This document shows, piece after piece, positions 6,904 to 11,586 of a DNA stretch of 11,586 bases (position 1 is the stretch's first letter; the number at the start of each line of letters is the position of its first letter). The position numbers and the translations under genes were made by a program. The stretch comes from JAGOBX01 sp017999075 [NCBI: Candidatus Babelota bacterium] (GTDB lineage Bacteria; JAGOBX01). The stretch lies in NCBI GenBank assembly GCA_017999075.1, contig JAGOBX010000065.1:1-11586 (forward strand), written 5' to 3'. A model generated the notes under the pieces. The model had not been told where the DNA came from. It saw only the letters and a list, made by a program, of their open reading frames with translations, and did not search any database.

Positions 6904-7982
6904 AATATATAGACGAATACAGAAATTCGGATATTATAAAAAAATATATAGAAAAGATAAAATTGATATCAGAAAAAAAAATTAATATAATGGAAATATG
7001 CGGCGGACATACAGTAGCAATTCATAAATCCGGATTTCATGAATTATTTAAAAAAAATATAAATTTTTTATCAGGTCCTGGTTGTCCTGTATGCGTAACA
7101 TCAACCGCAGATATAGATAAAATAATATATTTGTCAACCCAACTAAATTCTATTTTGTGCATATACGGGGATTTGCTGAAAGTTCCTGGTTCTAAATCAT
7201 CGCTTATGATCGAGAAAGCTTCAGGAGCTGATATCAGAGTTGTGTATTCTGTTCACGATGCTTTAAATTTAGCGTTAACCGCTGCAAATAAAACAGTATA
7301 TTTTGCAGGTATAGGATTTGAAACCACTGCGCCTCTTTCAGCTGCTGCAGTTTTGGAAGCAGAACAAAAAAATATAAAAAATTTTAAATTATTATCTTTG
7401 CATAAAACTGTTGCGCCTGCAATTAGGGTTTTGTTAGGTGATGCTGACAACGAAATTGATGCGTTTATTTTGCCTGGACATGTGTCGTCTGTAACAGGAG
7501 AATCAGCCTATAATTTTATATCAGAACAATATTCAAAATCTGCAGTTATAACAGGATTTGAACCGCTGGATATAATATCATCTGTTTATCATATAATCAG
7601 TATGCATGAACAAAAAAAAAATAAAATTATAAATAATTATAAACGTGCTGTAAAACCTCAGGGAAATTTAAAAGCCCAGGAAATATTGAATTTGGTTTTT
7701 GATAACTGCGGAACTGAATGGCGCGGATTAGGGATGATTGAAAACAGCGGACTGCGACTGAAAAACAAATTTTCAAAATATGATGCAGAAAAAAATATGG
7801 ATTTTCCGAAAAATATTTTTTTGAAAAACACTGGATGTATATGTTCTGAAATTCTAACAGGAAAGAAAAAACCTTTTGAATGCGTATTATTTGATGAAAT
7901 TTGTAATCCTGATAATCCGGCAGGTGCATGTATGGTTTCTAATGAAGGCGCATGCGGCGCTTATTATAAATATAAAAAATAA
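6900..7982 (+). CDS. hypD: HypD, Fe(CN)2CO assembly scaffold
   Basis: A 360-residue HypD. Conserved elements are EICGGHT (C34), SGPGCPVC (C62, C65), GFETTAP, LPGHVS and GFEPLDI. The C-terminal Cys-rich segment, CICSEILTG through CNPDNPAGACMVSNEGACG, binds its 4Fe-4S cluster. HypD with HypC receives cyanide from HypE and builds the Fe(CN)2CO unit. All the cysteines I know to be needed in this family are present. Its start overlaps hypC by four bases, and hypE begins 16 bases after the stop. Confidence 0.95.
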   Translation: MKYIDEYRNSDIIKKYIEKIKLISEKKINIMEICGGHTVAIHKSGFHELFKKNINFLSGPGCPVCVTSTADIDKIIYLSTQLNSILCIYGDLLKVPGSKSSLMIEKASGADIRVVYSVHDALNLALTAANKTVYFAGIGFETTAPLSAAAVLEAEQKNIKNFKLLSLHKTVAPAIRVLLGDADNEIDAFILPGHVSSVTGESAYNFISEQYSKSAVITGFEPLDIISSVYHIISMHEQKKNKIINNYKRAVKPQGNLKAQEILNLVFDNCGTEWRGLGMIENSGLRLKNKFSKYDAEKNMDFPKNIFLKNTGCICSEILTGKKKPFECVLFDEICNPDNPAGACMVSNEGACGAYYKYKK

Positions 7983-7998
7983 ACAGGTATTATTAATT

Positions 7999-9006
7999 AT
8001 GGATAAAATAATGTTTGCGCATGACAGCGGCGGAAGATTGTCGCATAAACTTATTAATGAAGTTTTTTTTAAATATTTTAAAAATCCGATTTTAGATAAA
8101 ACAGATGATTCGGCAAATATTAAATCGCCAGGGAAATTACTGGCATATACAACAGATTCATTTGTAATAAAACCGAGGTTTTTTCCTGGCGGGGATATTG
8201 GAAAATTAGCTGTTTGCGGTACTTTGAACGATATCGGTGTTCAGGGAGCAACTCCGAAATATCTGACTGCAGGATTTATAATAGAAGAAGGATTTTCAAT
8301 TTCAGAACTTGAAAAAATTGTGATATCTATGGCTTTATGCGCAGAACAAAACGGGGTTCAAATTGTAGCCGGTGATACTAAAATTGTTGAGAAAAACGCA
8401 TGTGACGGATTGTTTATAAATGTTTCGGGAATAGGTTTTTTTGAAACAGATAATATTCCGGATATAGACAGGATTTCAAATGGAGATAAAGTAATAATAA
8501 CCGGCACTATAGGCGATCATGGAATGACTATACTGACGCAACGAAAAGAAATTGGAATCGAATCAAATTTAAAAAGCGATTGTGCTGCTCTTTCAAAAAT
8601 TTTAGTGGAATTAGTAAAAAAATTTAACCCGGATATTAAATTTATGAGGGATCCAACTCGCGGCGGATTGGCAGGAATATTAATTGAAATCGCGGAAAAA
8701 TCAGATAAAGGTATTATGTTATATGAAGAACAAATTCCTGTATCGGCTGAGGTCAAAGCTATATGTGAAATATTGGGGTTTGATCCGTTATATGTAGCGA
8801 ATGAAGGAAAATGCGCAGTTATTGTAGATAAAAGGGCAGAAAAAGATTGTTTGAATTTTTTGAAGAAATTTACAGAATGCAGAAACTCGTCAGTTATAGG
8901 GGAAATAATAGAATCCCCGGATAAAAAAGTATTAATGAAATCTCTTTATGGCGGAACGAGGATTGTTTCAATGCTGTCAGGTGAACAATTACCGCGTATA
9001 TGTTAA
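7999..9006 (+). CDS. hypE: HypE, carbamoyl dehydratase that makes cyanide
   Basis: A 335-residue HypE of the usual length. It ends in PRIC, the flexible tail whose last Cys (C335) accepts the carbamoyl group from HypF and is dehydrated to thiocyanate using ATP. The AIR-synthase-like body shows HDSGGR near residue 8, GGDIGKLAVCGTLND at 64-78, VAGDTK and RDPTRGG. I chose the ATG at 7999 because it sits 16 bases after hypD and starts right before the conserved MFAHDSGG. A longer in-frame extension to 7876 would overlap hypD by about 100 bases and has no family similarity. The ribosome site is weak (CAGG at 7984-7987), so translation may depend on hypD. Its required partner is the HypF carbamoyltransferase, present here only in shortened form. 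Confidence 0.93.
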   Translation: MDKIMFAHDSGGRLSHKLINEVFFKYFKNPILDKTDDSANIKSPGKLLAYTTDSFVIKPRFFPGGDIGKLAVCGTLNDIGVQGATPKYLTAGFIIEEGFSISELEKIVISMALCAEQNGVQIVAGDTKIVEKNACDGLFINVSGIGFFETDNIPDIDRISNGDKVIITGTIGDHGMTILTQRKEIGIESNLKSDCAALSKILVELVKKFNPDIKFMRDPTRGGLAGILIEIAEKSDKGIMLYEEQIPVSAEVKAICEILGFDPLYVANEGKCAVIVDKRAEKDCLNFLKKFTECRNSSVIGEIIESPDKKVLMKSLYGGTRIVSMLSGEQLPRIC

Positions 9007-9036
9007 TATTAAAATATTTTATCGGAGGAATATAAG

Positions 9037-9447
9037 ATGCATGAGTGGGCGCTTGCAGAATCTATAGTTGAAACGTCAGTTAGAGAAATAAAAAAAGCGG
9101 ATTTTTCAACTGTAAAAGAAATTAAAATAAAAGTCGGAGAATTAGCTCAAATAGATCTTGATTCGGTTAAATTCGCTATTTCGAATATTTTACCTGAATA
9201 TGATATTAAACTTTCTGAATCATTATTTGTTTTTGAAAATTCAACCGCAGTTCTATGCTGCCGTGTTTGCGGAGCGGAATGGAATTATGCAGAATCTATG
9301 AAAAAAATATCTGATGAAAATATTGAGTCAATTCATTTTATTCCTGAAATGGTTCATGGATTTGTCAGATGCATATCATGCGGCAGTCCTGATTTTGAAG
9401 TTAAGTCAGGCAGAGGATTAACTATAGATTATATTGAAGGAGAATAA
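9037..9447 (+). CDS. hypA: HypA, nickel metallochaperone with long zinc-domain insert
   Basis: A 136-residue HypA that inserts nickel into the hydrogenase large subunit. The N-terminal MHE with H2 is the nickel site, and the LAESIVE helix is typical. The zinc site is formed by C75-x-x-C78 and C112-x-x-C115. These pairs are 33 residues apart, against about 13 in the E. coli protein. The insert includes IHFIPEMVHGF, which resembles the insert of Thermococcus HypA, where a His of that segment helps bind nickel (H100 here would be the counterpart). CGGAGGA at 9024-9029 gives a strong ribosome site. The gene ends 6 bases before the Mrp-type ATPase, which takes the place of HypB. Confidence 0.94.
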   Translation: MHEWALAESIVETSVREIKKADFSTVKEIKIKVGELAQIDLDSVKFAISNILPEYDIKLSESLFVFENSTAVLCCRVCGAEWNYAESMKKISDENIESIHFIPEMVHGFVRCISCGSPDFEVKSGRGLTIDYIEGE

Positions 9448-9453
9448 TAAAAT

Positions 9454-10173
9454 ATGGACCCGCGTATTTCAATTATAGATAAACGGTTAGCTGAAGTTAA
9501 ACGGATTATTGCTGTTTCGGGAGGCAAAGGAGGAGTAGGTAAAAGTTCGGCTGCAGCTGCTCTATCGCTTTGTTTAAGTGATTCAGGTTATAAAACCGGG
9601 CTGATAGATCTTGATTTAAACGGATATTCATCACACGTAATATTAAATATTTCAGATAAGCTTTTTCCAAAAGAAGAAAAAGGCCTTGTTCCTCCTGAAA
9701 TTAATGGAATAAAATATATGACAGCATATTTTTTTTCAAAGAATAATGCTGCTCCTTTGCGAGGATACGATATTTCAAATGCGATAATAGAAATATTCAC
9801 TATTACGATATGGGATAAACTTGATTTTCTTATTATTGATATGCCTCCAGGTCTTGGGGATACAACTCTTGACACTATAAGATTATTAAAAAAAATGGAA
9901 TTTTTATTAATTACAACTCCATCAAAAATTTCTCATGAAGTGTTAAAAAAAGAAGTTTCGATATTAAATGAACTGAAAATTAATATTGTTGGCATTGTTC
10001 AAAATATGCAAAAAGATGATTTGCCTTTAATAAACATAAGTAATATTGATTTTTTGGGAATTATTGATTTTGATAACAAATATGAATCTTCATTGGGAAA
10101 TATTGATAAATTAAAGAAAACCGGATTTTATGAAGATATTATGCGTGTTTCAAAAAAAATATTGAATAAATAA
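9454..10173 (+). CDS. Mrp/MinD-type ATPase next to HypA, probable ATPase-type HypB
   Basis: A 239-residue P-loop ATPase. The deviant Walker A motif GGKGGVGKS is at 23-31, switch I includes DLDLNGYSSH (D52, D54), and the Walker B/switch II motif is DMPPGLGDTTLD at 129-140. The middle stretch KGLVPPEINGIK and APLRGYDISNA are features I associate with hydrogenase-linked Mrp proteins. Only one Cys is present (C40), so the C-terminal CxxC of Fe-S scaffold Mrp/ApbC proteins is missing, which argues against that role. It follows hypA by 6 bases with AAGGAG at 9437-9442, and no GTPase-type HypB is in the window. In Thermococcus kodakarensis an ATPase-type HypB forms an ATP-dependent complex with a long-insert HypA, and this pair looks the same. 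Function is inferred from context and motifs. A terminator follows. Confidence 0.75.
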   Translation: MDPRISIIDKRLAEVKRIIAVSGGKGGVGKSSAAAALSLCLSDSGYKTGLIDLDLNGYSSHVILNISDKLFPKEEKGLVPPEINGIKYMTAYFFSKNNAAPLRGYDISNAIIEIFTITIWDKLDFLIIDMPPGLGDTTLDTIRLLKKMEFLLITTPSKISHEVLKKEVSILNELKINIVGIVQNMQKDDLPLINISNIDFLGIIDFDNKYESSLGNIDKLKKTGFYEDIMRVSKKILNK

Positions 10174-10213
10174 CGAATGAAAGTATAATTTTAACTATAA
10201 AATTTTATAATAT

Positions 10214-10250
10214 AAAATTATCCGAAATTAAAGGAACGGATAATTTTTTT
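10214..10250 (+). terminator. Rho-independent terminator after the hyp genes
   Basis: AAAATTATCCG (10214-10224) pairs perfectly over 11 bases with CGGATAATTTT (10237-10247) around a 12-base loop, followed by TTTTTTT, one A and more T. It lies 40 bases after the ATPase gene and separates the hydrogenase assembly unit from the lipoprotein gene. Confidence 0.88.
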
Positions 10251-10275
10251 ATTTTTAATAATAAAGTAACATTTA

Positions 10276-10317
10276 ATGAGATATTTAAAATGCAGTTTGT
10301 ATTTTTAAATATCGCAT
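10276..10317 (+). repeat. Inverted repeat in the lipoprotein gene leader
   Basis: GATATTTAAAA (10280-10290) pairs perfectly with TTTTAAATATC (10303-10313) around a 12-base loop. After one mismatch, three more pairs (ATG with CAT) extend the stem on the outside. It sits after the terminator and 28 bases before the lipoprotein ATG, with no T-run. It could be an operator or an RNA structure; AT-richness makes chance origin possible. Confidence 0.45.
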
Positions 10318-10345
10318 AACATTAATTTTTGGAGGGTGCTGTTTT

Positions 10346-11341
10346 ATGAAAAAAAGTTTTTTTATGGTCATTTTATTATTTGTTGTTATGTTATCTGCCT
10401 GTTCAAAAAAAGAAGAATCTAAAATATCAGAACCTCAGGTAAAAATGAAAAGCATATATTTAATAACTTATAAAGAAGATCAATATTACACTAACAACCA
10501 CATAAAACGTTTAAAAGAATTTTTGTCGAAAAACAATTTTCAAGAAAATAAAGATTATTATTTGAAGATACTTTCAGCTCAATCTGATATGTCTATTATA
10601 CCAATGCTTGTAGATAAAGCTAAAAATGATAAACCCGACCTGCTGATTACATTTCATTCTGCAGTATTGTACGCCGCCATAAACAGGGCTAATGAATTAA
10701 AGAAAGTTTTTTCGATTGTAGCCAATCCTTTTATTTTGGGTGTTGGAAAATCAGATACTGATCATCTTGCCAATATAACCGGATGTTATAACGATGATCC
10801 TATTTTTCAGCTTATAAGTTTTTCGAAAGAAGCTGTTCCGTCTATAAAAAAAATCGGATTGATTTATATGCTCGGAGAAGAAGAATCCGAATATTTGAAG
10901 AATGAAGTTATTGCTGAGGCGAAAAAAAACAATGTTACAATTGAAGCTCAGCCGTATACTGAACAGAACGGAATCACAGAAGCTGTAAATTCATTGTTAA
11001 CAAAAAAAATTGATGCGGTGATCCATATGGCTGATTTGAACGGAGATATAAGTTATCAGATATTATCTAAAAAAACTTTTGAAAATAAGATTCCTTTTTT
11101 AGCTTACTGGAATGAAGAAAATTCAAAAGCTTTGATAGTTTGCGAGGATGATGATTCTTCTGATTTTAATGAATTTGCAAATTTATCGCTTCGAATACTG
11201 CAGGGAGCAGATCCTACTAAGATACCATTTATAAATACATCATCTTCAAATAAATTTTTTATAAATAAAAAAGTTGCTGAATCTATGGGAATTCATATTT
11301 CAGAAAATGCTTTGAAAAAAGCTGATAAAATTATCGAGTAA
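10346..11341 (+). CDS. ABC_sub_bind family substrate-binding lipoprotein
   Basis: A 331-residue exported lipoprotein. The first 18 residues are a signal peptide with a KK start, a hydrophobic core and the lipobox LSAC, so C19 would be lipidated. The mature part has the two-lobe pattern of the ABC_sub_bind (TrpX-like) family: an early IYLITYKED strand, PDLLITFHSA, IKKIGLIYMLGEEES, IDAVIHMAD near the second lobe, and a closing NKKVAESMGIHI segment. Family members bind small ligands such as aromatic amino acids; the ligand here cannot be told. GGAGGG at 10331-10336 lies before the ATG. No permease or ATPase gene follows; instead a membrane sensor begins 54 bases later, which suggests a sensing role as well as, or in place of, transport. 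It is unrelated to the hydrogenase genes. Confidence 0.85.
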   Translation: MKKSFFMVILLFVVMLSACSKKEESKISEPQVKMKSIYLITYKEDQYYTNNHIKRLKEFLSKNNFQENKDYYLKILSAQSDMSIIPMLVDKAKNDKPDLLITFHSAVLYAAINRANELKKVFSIVANPFILGVGKSDTDHLANITGCYNDDPIFQLISFSKEAVPSIKKIGLIYMLGEEESEYLKNEVIAEAKKNNVTIEAQPYTEQNGITEAVNSLLTKKIDAVIHMADLNGDISYQILSKKTFENKIPFLAYWNEENSKALIVCEDDDSSDFNEFANLSLRILQGADPTKIPFINTSSSNKFFINKKVAESMGIHISENALKKADKIIE

Positions 11342-11395
11342 AAAAGTTAAAAGTTAATTGTTTCAAAGTTAACAAAGATAATAAAAGGCGGAAAA

Positions 11396-11586
11396 ATGAA
11401 ATTAAAAAATAAACTGATGATACCGTCAATAGGCGGACTTGTAATATTAGCAGTCATACTTGTTATAGCAGCTAATTATTATTCTTTGAAAAATTTTGAT
11501 ATAACTTTGAAAAACGGTATTGTTCAGAAAAAAACTGATATAGAGAAAAATATAAATTATCTTGCATATTCAGCTAAAGTAATAGC
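11396..11586 (+). CDS. N-terminal fragment of a membrane sensor, probably chemoreceptor or kinase
   Basis: The frame starts at ATG 11396 and runs off the right edge after 63 codons. AAAGGCGG at 11384-11391 gives a ribosome site. The fragment has a short basic start, MKLKNKLM, then one membrane helix from about residue 9 to 26 (rich in I, V, L and A). A charged amphipathic helix beginning near residue 31 follows, like the first extracellular helix of Cache-type sensor domains. This layout is usual for methyl-accepting chemotaxis proteins, and also for histidine kinases and diguanylate cyclases. The signalling domain lies outside the window, so the type cannot be settled. It probably shares a transcript with the lipoprotein, since no terminator is seen in the 54 bases between them. 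Confidence 0.6.
   Translation, partial: MKLKNKLMIPSIGGLVILAVILVIAANYYSLKNFDITLKNGIVQKKTDIEKNINYLAYSAKVI

Noticed and set aside
7876-7998. Extended hypE start inside hypD
   Set aside because: The extra 41 residues lie in another frame of hypD's conserved Cys-rich end and resemble nothing in HypE.
354-9875. Minus-strand open frames across the hydrogenase and hyp genes
   Set aside because: They are complementary shadows of well-supported + strand genes, rich in F, I, S and Y as expected from antisense AT-rich DNA, with no recognisable motifs.
9454-10173. Mrp/ApbC Fe-S cluster scaffold
   Set aside because: The protein has a single Cys and lacks the C-terminal CxxC that holds the bridging cluster, and its position next to hypA favours a nickel-delivery role.
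1-11586. CRISPR arrays, tRNA or rRNA genes, insertion sequences
   Set aside because: No regularly spaced direct repeats, no cloverleaf or rRNA-like segments and no transposase motifs were seen. The intergenic gaps are all under 200 bases and hold only the hairpins and promoter listed.

Overview
The window is a low-GC (AT-rich by eye) stretch with every recognised gene on the + strand. It carries Shine-Dalgarno sites, a good sigma70-type promoter, rho-independent terminators and a lipobox signal peptide, so the host is a bacterium. The gene content (oxygen-sensitive group 3c-like [NiFe] hydrogenase, HdrA, Fe-S proteins) points to a strict anaerobe that lives on H2 metabolism or fermentation. 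I cannot name the taxon from sequence alone. An uncultured gut or sediment lineage such as Elusimicrobiota or a similar low-GC anaerobic phylum is possible, but this is a guess.

Region 1 (1-5294) is the hydrogenase module: the 3' end of a hydrogenase maturation protease, a full HdrA flavoprotein (348-2291), then mvhD, mvhG and mvhA (2417-5294). Together they encode an MvhADG [NiFe] hydrogenase with the HdrA subunit that, in methanogens, bifurcates electrons from H2 to ferredoxin and to a second acceptor. HdrB and HdrC are not in the window. A TTGAAA-N17-TATAAT promoter lies just upstream of mvhD, so the hydrogenase genes can probably be transcribed apart from hdrA.

Region 2 (5295-10173) is the cofactor-assembly module: a HypF-like gene reduced to its carbamoyltransferase domain, then hypC, hypD, hypE, hypA and a Mrp/MinD-type ATPase in the place where hypB would be expected. 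The HypF-like gene is bracketed by two long inverted repeats (5362-5413 and 6576-6667). The HypA has a long insert between its zinc-binding CxxC pairs, the form known from Thermococcus. There it works with an ATPase-type HypB rather than the usual GTPase, and the ATPase next to hypA fits that scheme. A strong terminator (10214-10250) ends this unit.

Region 3 (10257-11586) is unrelated: a lipoprotein of the ABC_sub_bind periplasmic-binding family, then the start of a membrane sensor (probably a chemoreceptor or kinase) that runs off the window.

The first two modules fit together. HypC/D/E with a HypF activity build the Fe(CN)2CO group, HypA plus the Mrp-type ATPase deliver nickel, and the protease trims the C-terminal tail of MvhA to close the site. 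The most notable points are the missing N-terminal two-thirds of HypF, the archaeal-style HypA/ATPase pair in a bacterium, and the absence of HdrBC beside HdrA-MvhDGA.
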